A stretch of 27,208 bases of DNA from Acidimicrobiaceae bacterium (GCA_003455715.1 DMQJ01000176.1:1-27208), one strand, 5' to 3'. Counted from the stretch's first letter, positions 1-9,000 are shown. Numbers and translations are program-made. Notes: generated from the sequence alone by a model not told the origin.

Positions 1-1
1 C

Positions 2-211
2 GAACACGCCTCGCTGATCCTCACCTCGAACCTGCCCTTCTCAGCCTGGGGTGGCGTGTTCGGCGACCAGGCCGTCGCCGCAGCGATGATCGACCGCATC
101 GTCCACCACGCCGACGTCCTCACCCTGAAAGGCGCCAGCTACCGGCTCCGCAACCGCGGCATCGACACCCTGCCCAGCATCCGCACCACCACCAACGACA
201 CCCACAGCTAA
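2..211 (+). CDS. istB: IS21-family transposition helper ATPase IstB (3' end only)
   Basis: The reading frame enters from outside the window and runs 69 codons to a TAA. The visible sequence, with SLILTSNLPFSAWGGVFGD followed by MIDRIVHHADVL and GASYRLRNRG, is the typical C-terminal end of IstB, the DnaA-like AAA+ helper of IS21 elements. IstB forms a nucleoprotein complex on target DNA and activates the IstA transposase. The Walker motifs lie upstream of the window. An IS21-like terminus follows within 70 bp, as expected because istB is the last gene of such elements. Family assignment is secure; whether the element is intact cannot be judged because istA and the left end are not visible. Confidence 0.9.
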   Translation, partial: EHASLILTSNLPFSAWGGVFGDQAVAAAMIDRIVHHADVLTLKGASYRLRNRGIDTLPSIRTTTNDTHS

Positions 212-230
212 CATCCAACACCAACACAAC

Positions 231-280
231 CGTTCACCTTTCGGCCGTCACAAACGCGCAGTTTTCGAGCGTCGTTGACA
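231..280 (+). repeat. IS21 right terminal inverted repeat with two internal binding-site repeats
   Basis: Two copies of a TTTCGnnCGTC block (239-249 and 263-273) end in TTGACA at 275-280. Multiple short repeats inside the termini are a hallmark of IS21-family ends. The matching left repeat cannot be checked here. Confidence 0.55.
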
Positions 281-550
281 GACGGTCAGTCTCTCGATTC
301 GCCCAGCTTTCTGCCAGGCAACGCCGTAATGAGCAGACGTTTGGGAACGTCATGGAGTTGTGAGGAACGCAAACACGACTCGACCCGACCGGCATCAAGC
401 CGGCAGCCGAGATCACCGCTTCAACCGGCAACCGGGTCAGACACGCGTGTTCCTTCACATCAGGCGGTCATCGAACAACCCAGACGCATCAATCGAGGCT
501 TCGGGTCTGCCTCGCATGGCTTTCAGCATCGACGGTGCCGTATCCGCCGT
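281..550. other. Gap between IS end and first accessory gene; nothing recognised
   Basis: About 270 bp separate the inferred IS terminus from the first plausible gene. An open frame runs through it into the gene at 551, but the translation here is rich in Arg, Ser and Pro with no recognisable motif, as expected for GC-rich non-coding DNA. A short CCGG-N6-CCGG-like dyad near 399-414 is the only structure noticed. Confidence 0.4.
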
Positions 551-835
551 ATGTCGAAACTGGGTGCGCTGCAGCAACTTCTACAAGACCTCGAAGCGAT
601 CGGCGTGGACAACGCGCACGACGTGTGGGTTGGGGAACGGATCACCACCGCAGCAGACAAGGACGGCCTCGAGCTACCTGAGTGGATGCGGGCACAGCTC
701 GGCGCCGCAACACTCCCCGAAGAAATCTCCCGGCAGCGAGGCGTCGAGGGAGTTGCCCACATCGTGTTCTGGCGATTCTCAAAGACCGGTCCTATCGACG
801 GTATGGTCGTCAATCTCGACAACGGATCCGACTGA
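551..835 (+). CDS. Small unknown protein upstream of the HEPN-like gene
   Basis: This gives a 94-residue acidic protein starting MSKLGALQQLLQDLEAIG and ending in VVNLDNGSD. The open frame extends further upstream, but the composition changes from Arg/Ser/Pro-rich to a normal globular pattern (amphipathic helix, then a mixed region with HIVFWRFSK) at this ATG, so I place the start here. No convincing Shine-Dalgarno is visible. It lies 51 bp upstream of the HEPN-like gene on the same strand, so the two may be cotranscribed. I do not recognise a family. By position it could be a partner or antitoxin of the downstream protein, which is speculation from context. Confidence 0.5.
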   Translation: MSKLGALQQLLQDLEAIGVDNAHDVWVGERITTAADKDGLELPEWMRAQLGAATLPEEISRQRGVEGVAHIVFWRFSKTGPIDGMVVNLDNGSD

Positions 836-886
836 CGAACCATTCGCCGTGCTTCGCGTTGCCCAGGACGACGAACCGGGTCACCG

Positions 887-2260
887 GTGAGAGACCTCGA
901 CACGATGCTGCTCACGGTGCGCCATCCGGAGACCCGCAAGCATGCCGCTGAGGCCGTCGCCGCGTACCGGGCCGGCGCACTTCGCTTAGCACTCGTGGGG
1001 GCCTGGGTCGCAGTCGTCATCGATCTGATCCACAAGGTCGAGGTACTTGCCAAAGACGGCAACGGTGACGCTGATCGATTCGCGCAACGAATCCACCGTT
1101 GCAGAGCCCAACGCGACTCTGCCCGGGAGATGAACTTCATTGAGGCGGAGATCGTCGACGCCGCAGCCCGGTTCGAACTCGTCGACTCAACGGAGACCGA
1201 ACACCTTCAACGCCTCAGGGCGGACCGACACAGATGCGCGCATCCAGGTTTGCACGGCGACGACAGCTACTTCCAACCGTCGGCTGAGCTCGTCCGAGCA
1301 CACCTGGCCGCTGCTTTCGACGCAACCTGGTCACAGGCACCCATGCAAGGCCGCCAAGCCCTGCAGCGCGTGCTGCAGATTCTCACCGACCCGCTGTTCA
1401 TCCCGTCCAGCAGCAACGTGATCACCGAAGGCGTATACCTGCACGCTGCCACCGGAACTCAACGACGCGTCCTCACGGTGCTCGCCAAGCACGCCATTCT
1501 GGAACTACCCGTCGATGTCGCCGACCTTTCGAATGTCGAACTCGCCGACCGTGCCGCAGTCGTCCTCAACGACCTGCTCGTCACCGATCGCAAACAGGTT
1601 GCGCAAGCAATCACCGATGTACTCAACGACGCACGCGTCGGCACCCTGGATAGCCGTGCCCTGCTTCGCCTGACCGGCCGACTCGGCCGAATGTACGAGT
1701 ACTGGCAAGGACTTCCCGGGCACCTTCGCGACCACATCGAATCGCTCATCGTTCACGCCGAACTCGAAGTCATCCACGACAACAAACTCTTCGAGCTCAT
1801 CGGCCATCCCGGCCTGCCTCGATTCGTGTCCGACCTCGAAGCTCGACTCGCCGAACTCGATCTCCCCAACAGGGTCGATCTCCTCAGCCGGGCCTCGTCA
1901 ACCCTTCAGGCTTCCAACTCCGCCGCGCTGCTCTCCGCCGCCGGATGGTTCCGACAGGCAGAAACGATCATGAGGGTCGTCGTATGCCCTGCGATCAGTA
2001 CCGTGTCCGCAGACCAAGTCGACAGCATCTTCAACGCCATCGGCCAGAACACGCAGTGCCTCTTCGCCGCCGACATGCCGGACCTACTTCACGTGTTCAG
2101 CCTCGGCTCCCACGAACGCAACATCCTCAGCGACGCGACGCTGCGTTCGTTCCTCGCCACCGCTCGGCAGCAACGCGTCAAGTTCCAACAACACCAGCGA
2201 TACGACTACACGAGCCTCGAACGATTCCTCGACCCTCCTGACAGCAGAAGCGTCGACTGA
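887..2260 (+). CDS. HEPN-like domain protein, possible RNase/abortive-infection type
   Basis: This is a 457-residue protein with a GTG start; an ATG at 905 is an alternative. The first ~125 residues are helical and resemble HEPN domains: AAYRAGALRLALVGAWVAVVIDLIHKV, then a conserved arginine/acid region, then LRADRHRCAHPGL. The motif R114-H-R-C-A-H119 fits the R-[polar]-x3-H signature of HEPN ribonucleases. Many HEPN proteins are toxins or effectors in defence and toxin-antitoxin systems. The remaining ~330 residues are mostly helical with no recognised domain and probably form a sensing or scaffold part. It follows the 94-aa gene closely and precedes a membrane pentapeptide protein. The HEPN call rests on motif and helix pattern only, so catalytic activity is inference. 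Confidence 0.7.
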   Translation: MRDLDTMLLTVRHPETRKHAAEAVAAYRAGALRLALVGAWVAVVIDLIHKVEVLAKDGNGDADRFAQRIHRCRAQRDSAREMNFIEAEIVDAAARFELVDSTETEHLQRLRADRHRCAHPGLHGDDSYFQPSAELVRAHLAAAFDATWSQAPMQGRQALQRVLQILTDPLFIPSSSNVITEGVYLHAATGTQRRVLTVLAKHAILELPVDVADLSNVELADRAAVVLNDLLVTDRKQVAQAITDVLNDARVGTLDSRALLRLTGRLGRMYEYWQGLPGHLRDHIESLIVHAELEVIHDNKLFELIGHPGLPRFVSDLEARLAELDLPNRVDLLSRASSTLQASNSAALLSAAGWFRQAETIMRVVVCPAISTVSADQVDSIFNAIGQNTQCLFAADMPDLLHVFSLGSHERNILSDATLRSFLATARQQRVKFQQHQRYDYTSLERFLDPPDSRSVD

Positions 2261-2383
2261 GTCCAGCGACCGATCGAGTTGTTCCTGCTAGCAGGGAAGG
2301 CGCACAGCAGCGGAGATGCGGACGGACTTCGTCACGGCGTGACTCGACAGTCACCTCAACCAACACCGATCGAGCGACAAGCG

Positions 2384-2388
2384 AAGGA
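2384..2388 (+). promoter_or_regulatory. Ribosome binding site that sets the start at 2399
   Basis: AAGGA lies 10 nt before an in-frame GTG (2399) and 25 nt before an ATG (2414). It favours the GTG over the upstream TTG at 2279, whose extra N-terminal residues have no conserved look. Confidence 0.45.
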
Positions 2389-2398
2389 ACTAGGACTA

Positions 2399-3412
2399 GT
2401 GGATCCAGCCCACATGGAACAACGCAAGATCAACTGGTGGCGGCCCGTCGCCACCGAGGGTCCGCTCTATGCCGGCAAGGTTGTGATCACCGGCGCCCTT
2501 CTTGCTGTCGCCGCGATAGCGGCGGGCATCATTGGCGGAGTGCCGGGCAACACTCACATGCCCGATCGGGCCACTGCCATAGATGTCGGTATCAAGATCG
2601 CAGGCGGGTTCGGAGTGCTCACAGCCGGTCTGCTCGCCTGGGAGAAGCTCCGACAATCCCACATGCAGCACACCCTGGCTGAGCGAACGCACCTTGAAAG
2701 TCTCGCCCAGACCCGCAGGTCACACCTCGATGAGCGCTTCAACACCGCGGTGGAACAACTCGGCCATCAGGCCGAAGCCGTACGTCTCGGAGCGCTCTAC
2801 GCCCTCGATGCGCTACTCCGCAACAGGGACAACGACAACGACGAACGACAGCGGATCGTCAACGTCGTGTGCGCCTACGTCCGGTCCCGCTCGGCGGCAC
2901 TGTTGTCCCAAGGAGGTCCTGTCGAGCCGCTTCCAACGGACTACCAGGCAGCAGCGCATATCGCACTGCACGCGCCGGAGACGTGCATTCTCGACCTGTC
3001 GGGCGCCGTGCTGCATAACCACCATCTGGAATACCGCGTCTTCACGGAGTGCAGATTCGTCGGCACCCGATTCACGCGGTGCTACTTCACAGACTCAACG
3101 TTCACCGAGTGCGACCTGGCAGGCGCGCTGTACTCGGGCGTGCAGTTCATCGGCGTCACCTTTGCGAGGTGCGAATTGGTGACCTTCGAACTCGACCACG
3201 ACACAAACCAGGTGGACGTGTTTGAGCCGACCTGGGACCACGAGAGTGTCTACTTCGACCGCGTCACAATCGTCGGAAGCCAACTCGGGAAACGAAGCCA
3301 CAACGCCGTGGCGCTTAGCCTGACGGCAGACTCCGTAGTGGAATGGGTCGACGAATGCGGGTCGCCAATCGATCGCGCCGCGCTCGCCAGTTGGACAGAA
3401 GAAGCCTTCTAG
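2399..3412 (+). CDS. Membrane-anchored pentapeptide-repeat protein
   Basis: From the GTG the protein has 337 residues. Two hydrophobic helices lie near residues 25-47 and 60-78 (VITGALLAVAAIAAGIIGG; GIKIAGGFGVLTAGLLAW). A helical segment follows with ERFNTAVEQLG, then AVRLGALYALDAL, a signature of the actinobacterial membrane pentapeptide family. The C-terminal half holds about eight A(D/N)LxX-like units (LDLSGAVL, CRFVGTRF, CYFTDSTF, CDLAGALY, VQFIGVTF) expected to fold as a right-handed quadrilateral beta-helix. Its function is not known; related proteins occur beside defence and signalling genes. It follows the HEPN-like gene on the same strand after a gap of about 140 bp. Confidence 0.75.
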   Translation: MDPAHMEQRKINWWRPVATEGPLYAGKVVITGALLAVAAIAAGIIGGVPGNTHMPDRATAIDVGIKIAGGFGVLTAGLLAWEKLRQSHMQHTLAERTHLESLAQTRRSHLDERFNTAVEQLGHQAEAVRLGALYALDALLRNRDNDNDERQRIVNVVCAYVRSRSAALLSQGGPVEPLPTDYQAAAHIALHAPETCILDLSGAVLHNHHLEYRVFTECRFVGTRFTRCYFTDSTFTECDLAGALYSGVQFIGVTFARCELVTFELDHDTNQVDVFEPTWDHESVYFDRVTIVGSQLGKRSHNAVALSLTADSVVEWVDECGSPIDRAALASWTEEAF

Positions 3413-3521
3413 CGAACGCACGCGGGCTGACGAACGTTCCACGAAAGCCTCGCCCGCCTCCGTTACGTCCCCATCGCGTGAGACTCGACTACTTCGACAA
3501 CCCGCGGCTTCCGTGTTGTCG

Positions 3522-3827
3522 TCACTCTCTCGTGAGACGGTTGAGCTCGTTGAGAGCGGCGCGTACTCCGGGCCAGCGGCTGCCGAGTGAGTGGAGTGCC
3601 TTGTCGATGTCGCGTTGCCGGCTGGCGAGTTCGGCGGCGGTTTCGATGAGTTCATCGATCTGGCTCTGGGGGAGGGAGCCCATTGTGTTGGATCGTCGGA
3701 GGCTTTCGATCTGCTCAACGGACAGCGGCATCCCACGAGCCTCGCGCGAACGAACGCATGTTCGCAATACCTCGAACTGGAGTCCGTATGCTCGCGAGAT
3801 TGGAGGCATCCCGTCGCGGCATGTCAT
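3522..3827 (-). CDS. Small hypothetical helical protein
   Basis: This gives 101 residues from the first ATG. A shorter version of 69 residues starts at ATG 3731 (MPLSVEQIESLRRSNTMG). The second half is strongly helical and acidic (QSQIDELIETAAELASRQRDIDKALHSLG), possibly a short coiled coil. No family is recognised. It is convergent with the pentapeptide gene, whose stop is 110 bp away. Composition looks coding, but no good Shine-Dalgarno decides between the two starts. Confidence 0.45.
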   Translation of the reverse strand: MTCRDGMPPISRAYGLQFEVLRTCVRSREARGMPLSVEQIESLRRSNTMGSLPQSQIDELIETAAELASRQRDIDKALHSLGSRWPGVRAALNELNRLTRE

Positions 3828-3897
3828 GCGGCCCAGCGTCTGTTGCGTCTAGTCGACGGAAGCTCGTCCGGGCTCAACATCATCGGAACCCTGGGTC

Positions 3898-4566
3898 ATG
3901 GCCGATTCGACCAATCCACGGTCGGCCCGACCCCCAATACATAGGCAGCGCACGAGCCTCGAAGAAGTGCGTCGCGCTACAGACGCGGCGCGCGAGAATC
4001 GTGCTCGCCTGCGTCGGCCGTCCCGCCCTCGAATCGATCTTCGCGAGATGCTCTCGAAGAGTCCGGCCATCGACGAAACGACGCCGGCCGCTGAGCTTGA
4101 CATCGACGTCGTACTCCACCGGTTCGACGAGCTGACAGGAACGCTCTACGAGATCGTGACCGATCGCGCACCCCGGGCGCTTGCGCGGCGTCAACTCACG
4201 ATCCGAAACTTCGAGGCTCGACTGAGGTGGACACACGGCGATGCTTTCGACGCGCTTGACCTGCTGCAGCTCTGCTGCGAGGAGGTTGCACAGGCGTTGT
4301 TCACCAACGTCGACAACGCCCCGGACAGTCGAGGCCGAGCGAAGAACGAGTTGCTGTACCGACTGCTCACGCGAGCATGCCTCACCACCTCGGAGATCCA
4401 CGCGCAACTCCGCACCGGACACCCGCTCGGAGCGCGAGCACGCTGGCGAACGCTTCACGAGATACATGTGGTTTTGCTCGTGCAACCGTTGACAGATCCG
4501 CGCTCGTCCTTGTCGCCGTCGCCTATACACCGTCGACCTCACAAGCGGTCGGCGCTGCTGGCGTGA
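3898..4566 (+). pseudogene. DUF5677-like protein, C-terminally interrupted
   Basis: Residues 1-190 read like a real protein: a basic N-terminus, then helices LTIRNFEARLRWTHGDAFDALDLL, FTNVDNAP, KNELLYRLLTRACLTTSEIHAQLRTGHPLGA and the block RWRTLHEI (183-188 region). This last part resembles the DUF5677 family, helical HEPN-like proteins often found near defence genes. In that family the RWRTLHE helix is followed by roughly another hundred conserved residues. Here the sequence after residue 191 (about position 4470) turns into Pro/Ser/Arg-rich text and stops, so the gene seems cut by deletion or recombination. The DUF assignment is from recalled motif similarity and is moderate. Confidence 0.5.
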
Positions 4567-4778
4567 TCGTGTTCTTCGAGTTGACCATCGTCGCCGCAGC
4601 AATGGCCGCCTACGAGCATCGCAGGGCGCCGCGTTCGAAGGTGCTGGGGAGGGCGCTCGCTGGTTGTGCCGCCGCAGTGTTGGCGCTGATGTTTGGACCT
4701 GCCGCCGTGTTGGCTGCGCCGCCTACCGGGATGTGGTCAAACTGGTTGGAACATCCTGCGAGAACAGCGACACACTGA
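4488..4778 (+). pseudogene. Membrane-protein remnant fused behind the DUF5677-like fragment
   Basis: In a different frame from the preceding gene, the translation from about 4488 becomes strongly hydrophobic: ALVLVAVAYTP, AAGVIVFFELTIVAAAMAAY, then ALAGCAAAVLALMFGPAAVLAA. That makes two or three likely membrane helices, with basic residues between them (EHRRAPRSK). There is no start codon with a ribosome binding site at the beginning of this block. Its tail overlaps the 3' end of the reverse-strand gene that stops at 4723. I read it as the 3' part of an unknown membrane protein joined here by rearrangement. It could instead be a chance frame. Confidence 0.35.
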
Positions 4779-5535
4779 AGTCGGACACGCCGACACAGCC
4801 GACGGCAATCAAGACGGCGGACAGGGCGACAAGGCCGCGGCGGACCACCCAACGTCGGGCGTCCCAGCGCACGCACGCAACAAGATTGAGACCGACCGCG
4901 AGGAACACGAATCCGAACACCAGCGTCAGCACCGCATTCCCGATCTCGCTGCTGAGCGCCGACAGCCAGCCGTCCGACTCCTTCACCGTCGCGAACGCTG
5001 AAACCGGACCGTACGGGGTACCCGGGCGGGCACCGAAGACCGCGCCGGCAGCACCGACAGTCCCGAGAAACCCGACGACTGCGCCTAGCAATGGGGACCT
5101 CGCTCGTGCGATCCAGACCCCTGCAACGGCCAGCCCAAATGCGGTACCGGCGACAACCGCCCTGACCAACACCCGCTGATACACGTACAGCCAAGTCAAC
5201 CCGAGGGCAACTATGGCTGCAAGCACCTTCTGCAATGTCTCGTCGTCGTCCGTTGCGGAGTGGACCGGATCGACCGTGAGGTGCCGATCCATTCGCGGTG
5301 GCATCGACGTCAACGGTCGACCCCCTCCAGCGAGCTCGCTCGCCGGCATCCACAACGGACCGCCCGGCGCACTGTTCGGACCCCGTGGCTTGTACGGGCG
5401 CACAGCCGGTGGGACGACAAGCGGGTCGTCATGTAGCGCCCGTACCAACTTGTCGAACCCGGCACCGTCCGCAAGGTTGAAATGCACACAACGCGACAAC
5501 CCAGATGGCACGCGAGTTCCGCCAACCAGGTCCAC
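4723..5535 (-). CDS. Membrane protein with TIR-like N-terminal part, 5' end damaged
   Basis: This gives 270 residues from the only in-frame start (GTG at 5535). The open frame continues upstream without a start to a TGA at 5683-5685, and the extra ~49 codons look coding (HAIDVTPVSALG, EAEAIRDRLEDGRTVV). Together with VGGTRVPSGLSRCVHF and FDKLVRALHDD, this resembles the C-terminal half of a bacterial TIR domain. A Pro-rich linker follows, then about five membrane helices (for example KVLAAIVALGLTWLYVY, AVLTLVFGFVFLAVGLNLVA, LVALSAVLIAVGCVGV). TIR-plus-membrane designs are known among NAD-depleting defence effectors, but the TIR call is weak and the catalytic Glu region is missing. The gene may be a pseudogene. 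Confidence 0.5.
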   Translation of the reverse strand: MDLVGGTRVPSGLSRCVHFNLADGAGFDKLVRALHDDPLVVPPAVRPYKPRGPNSAPGGPLWMPASELAGGGRPLTSMPPRMDRHLTVDPVHSATDDDETLQKVLAAIVALGLTWLYVYQRVLVRAVVAGTAFGLAVAGVWIARARSPLLGAVVGFLGTVGAAGAVFGARPGTPYGPVSAFATVKESDGWLSALSSEIGNAVLTLVFGFVFLAVGLNLVACVRWDARRWVVRRGLVALSAVLIAVGCVGVSDFSVSLFSQDVPTSLTTSR

Positions 5536-5685
5536 GACGGTTCGACCGTCCTCGAGTCGATCGCGGATCGCCTCAGCCTCACGCGCCGCTGCTCCTACCC
5601 CTAAAGCGGAGACGGGCGTGACGTCAATGGCGTGCGGCTGATGAGGCAGAAGCCGTGGTGCCGGCCGGACGAGAACCGTGGGTCA

Positions 5686-6032
5686 AGGGACTTTGATTGC
5701 GATCGCGCAGGGCCGAACCACTCGAACTACGACTAGGGTCAGCCCAGTTGGCTCCGGCGTTGCCCGGGCGCAGGATCCGCAGTCTCCGCGAGTCATGCCA
5801 TCCCCGAGTGGGACACCAGCCCCTCGCCGTCGCCAGTCACTGTGCGCGGTTGCACCAGCATGCTACCTTGACCCATGGAAACGCCCTTCGAACCGTGCGG
5901 TTGATCGCGTGTGTCGCAAGAGCAATCATCCCAGGTCGGAGGGCACGTTCATGTGACCGTCACCCACCGCTACTAAGGAACCGAGTTAGAGCAACTGGAA
6001 GTTCGCGGTGAACGGCGATCGCGAGGAGCGAA
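5686..6032. other. Intergenic stretch upstream of the AfsR-like gene
   Basis: No complete gene is seen. On the reverse strand the frame of the TIR-like gene resumes beyond its TGA and runs 37 codons up to an ATG at 5796, so this part may be the interrupted 5' end of that gene. A small perfect hairpin AACCG-TG-CGGTT lies at 5891-5902, and a TTGACC hexamer lies shortly before it. Either could belong to the promoter region of the gene at 6033, but no clear -10 box pairs with it. Confidence 0.35.
6023..6028 (+). promoter_or_regulatory. Ribosome binding site for the AfsR-like gene
   Basis: GAGGAG ends 4 nt before the GTG at 6033. The spacing is short but the match is strong, which favours 6033 over the second in-frame GTG at 6093. 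Confidence 0.45.
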
Positions 6033-9000
6033 GTGATAGTCGGAGGCGGGACGAGAGGTGTTGTTCGGTATGCGAGCGAGGGCGCAGTAGCTGTGTCAGA
6101 CGGGGCAGCAGCGTCGGCTGTGCGGGTGCGGGTGTTTGGGCCGACGGTGGTTACGGTCGACGGTGGCGAGGTAGCAGTGACACCGGTCGATTCCGCCGTG
6201 TTGGCGACCTTGGTGAACTTCGTCGAATGTGACAAGGACACCCTTGGGGAGTATGCGTGGCGCCAGAGTCCGACGGATCGGGCGGTCAACGCTGCGGTGT
6301 ACCGGCTTCGACGGGCACTCGGGCAAGCGGCGATCGAGCGGCGGGGGGACGTGTTGAGCCTCGGCAGGTCCATCGGTTCGGATCTCGCAGAGTTCTCGGG
6401 GCTGCTCGGTGGCACCGTGTGTGACCCGGCGATGTTGAGGGTGGCGCTGGATCTGGTCACCGGCGAGCCATTCGCTTCGCTCAAGGAACATCCGGCGTGG
6501 GTGCCTATCCGGCGGCGATGGGGCGAGCGAGTCGAAGGGGTTCGTGACGCGCTGATTGACGACATGTTGGCTCGGGGTGATGTCATTGCGGCACTTGCGG
6601 CGACCCGGCAGCAGGTTGAACGCAATCCGACCGCCACACGGCAGATCGGGAGGCTTGTCCGCCTGTTGTTCGACTCGGGTCGCAGTGTGGAAGCGATGCG
6701 CGAACTTGAGCGTGCAAGTCACTCGTTCCGGTCTCGGGGGGTCGATATGCCCCGGTCGCTGGTCGAGATGGAACGCGCCTTGTTGAAGTCGTCCGCAGGA
6801 CCGTCTCTGTTGCCGGCACGGTCCGGGCGCTTGTACGGGCGTGATCGTGAGGAACGGGTGCTGCGCTCGTTGATCTTCGGGTCGACCGGTCTACGAACGG
6901 TGAGGGTGACCGGCCCAGGTGGCGTGGGAAAGTCGGCGATCGTGGAGTTGTTGTCGGCTGCGGCCCGCGACGCTATGTGGGTGGTGTGCATCTCTCGCGG
7001 CGACCCTGTGCAACGGGACGCGGTGGCGGCGTTCGATGCTCTCGGGGCGCTGCTGTCGCCGGGGGGCGGGGCGGTCGGCGAAAACATCGCTGCGCTTGGC
7101 GATCTTGTCGCACGGGCCACACGACAGGTGTTGTGGGTGATTGATGACGCACATTGGGCGCCACGGCTCTTGGAGGCGGCTCTTTCGCTCGCCCGTCGGT
7201 TTCCGGATCGACTGGTCGTTGTGGCGGCTCAGCGTTCCGCCCCCAGCGCCGCGGAGGGCTTGTTTGTGTGCGACGTCCCGCTGGTTGGATTGGACCCGAC
7301 TGCAGTGGGGGATTGGCTATCAGACTCGCGGGTGGATCACGACGTTGATGCCCTGATCGCTGCGACGGGTGGAGAACCGGGCCGTGTCGCTGCGGCCGTT
7401 GAAGAGTTCCGCCTGGGCGGGGTCATCGATGTTCGTTCGATCGTGAAGGCACGTTTCAATGGCTTGACGCCTGCTTCGCGAACAGCGATCGCCGTCCTTG
7501 CTTCGCTTGGGGTGCCGGTGCATCCGGCGGCGCTGCTGCAGTCCGGCGTTGATCAGGTATCGATTGCGGAGCTGCTGGCGCAGCGTTGGCTGATCGTCGC
7601 TGATGACCGACGGTTGGTGCTGGCGCATAGTTGCCTGGCAGTGGTCACCGAGTTCGGTTGGCTTGACGACGTTCTGTTGTGTGCTGTCGCCGACCTGGTT
7701 CCCGCAGAGCGCCGGCCGAGTGAGCAACTGCGCCGTGCTGAGGCCATCGCCCTCGGCGGCCCGGGACGTGTGGATCGGGTTGCACATCATGCTCTGGTGG
7801 CGTGTGAGCTCGCAGAGTCAGCCTCGCCTGAACAGTTCGTTTCCTATTGTGAGGAGGCGGCCGCCATTGCCCGGACTGCCCCTGGCTTTTCGCCCGAAGC
7901 GGCGATGCGGATCAAAATCTGGTTGGGGTCGGCGTTGCGGTCGGTGGGTCGGGTAGAGAAAGGCTCGGACGAGTTGTGGGCCGCGTACTCGGCGGCGCTC
8001 GAGGCGGGTTCGGTTGACGCTGCAGCCTTCGCTGCGGCGGCGTTCACGAATCCGAGTGTGGTGACGTCGGCCGGCATGAAAGCCGAGGCGGAGTCTCTCT
8101 TGCAGCGGTTCGTGGATGACCCTGAGCTTGGTGAGTTCACAGCCGTTCGGGTCGCAGCAGCACACGCTTACCATCAGCTTGATCGTCGGAGTGTGGAAGT
8201 GGGGACGACGCTCGCGCGTGAAGCGCACCGTCGAGCTGCCGCACTGGGTCCACTCGACGAGTTCCACGTGTTGCGCAACCTTGTCGCCGAATTGTCCTAT
8301 CCGCGCACGTTGCGGGATGAGGCGCGCCGATTGTTTCGTCTTGCCGTGCAGCACGGCAATCTGAGCGCAGCGACCAGCGCATTGGTGTACGAGGTGTGCG
8401 CCGACATGCGGACGCAGCAGACAACGTTCGAGGATCCGCGGCTGGATGAACTGGCGGCGATTGCGACGAGTTCGGGTAACGAGGTTGTGAAGAACCGGTG
8501 GGCCGGGGTTGCGGTCGCTCAGGCGATGCTGGCTCATGACGTGGTCAGGGTCGCTGAGATCCATGCGGATGTGCTGGGCCGCAACAGTGGCAGTGGTGAG
8601 GCATTGCCGTTCTTCAACCGTGTGTTCGGTTTGCACACGACCCTTGCGTCGCAGAGCAACTGGATAGAGCTCGATCCTGCGGCCCTTGCGGGTCACCCAA
8701 CCCATCCCAGTCTCATCGTGGAGGACGACAAGCCGATAGACGAGGCAGTGGTGGCGTTCTGTCGAAACGACAGTCATGCGGCAGCGGCGGCCCTACTGCA
8801 GATGCGGATCGGGTTCGAACGCCAGCAGCCGGCGCCGTTAGCGGTGACACGTCTTCCAGCGGCAGCCACGCTCGCGATCCGATTGGGCGATCCGCAGGTC
8901 GCTCGACATGTGCTTGACCTGAGCCGTCAGTTGTCAGGTCACGACCTGTGTCAACTCCCGATCGTGCACTTGGGTCCTGCGGACGTGTGGTTGTCGATGC

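Larger units (their letters stand above)
1..280 (+). mobile_element. Right-hand part of an IS21-family insertion sequence
   Basis: Downstream of the istB stop there are about 70 bp of non-coding DNA ending in TCGTTGACA at 272-280, which matches the usual IS21 terminus (5'-TGTCAACGA read inward). Two similar blocks, TTTCGGCCGTC at 239-249 and TTTCGAGCGTC at 263-273, lie 24 bp apart. They look like the repeated transposase-binding sites found in IS21 ends. The left end is outside the window, so the exact terminus and any target duplication (which would begin at 281) are inferred. Confidence 0.7.

Noticed and set aside
275..280. TTGACA at the IS21 end as an outward -35 box
   Set aside because: IS ends can supply -35 boxes, but no credible -10 lies 16-18 nt downstream (293-303 has no TAnnnT).
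2396..2405. ACTAGTGGATCC-like string resembling a cloning-vector polylinker
   Set aside because: Only two adjoining restriction sites match; flanking bases are not vector and the frame continues as normal protein.
3880..4602. A 240-codon reverse frame over the DUF5677-like gene
   Set aside because: The forward frame has recognisable blocks (RWRTLHE, YRLLTRACLTT) and the reverse frame does not.
5213..5641. A 142-codon forward frame over the TIR-like gene
   Set aside because: Ser/Arg/Pro-rich shadow; the reverse strand carries clear membrane helices.
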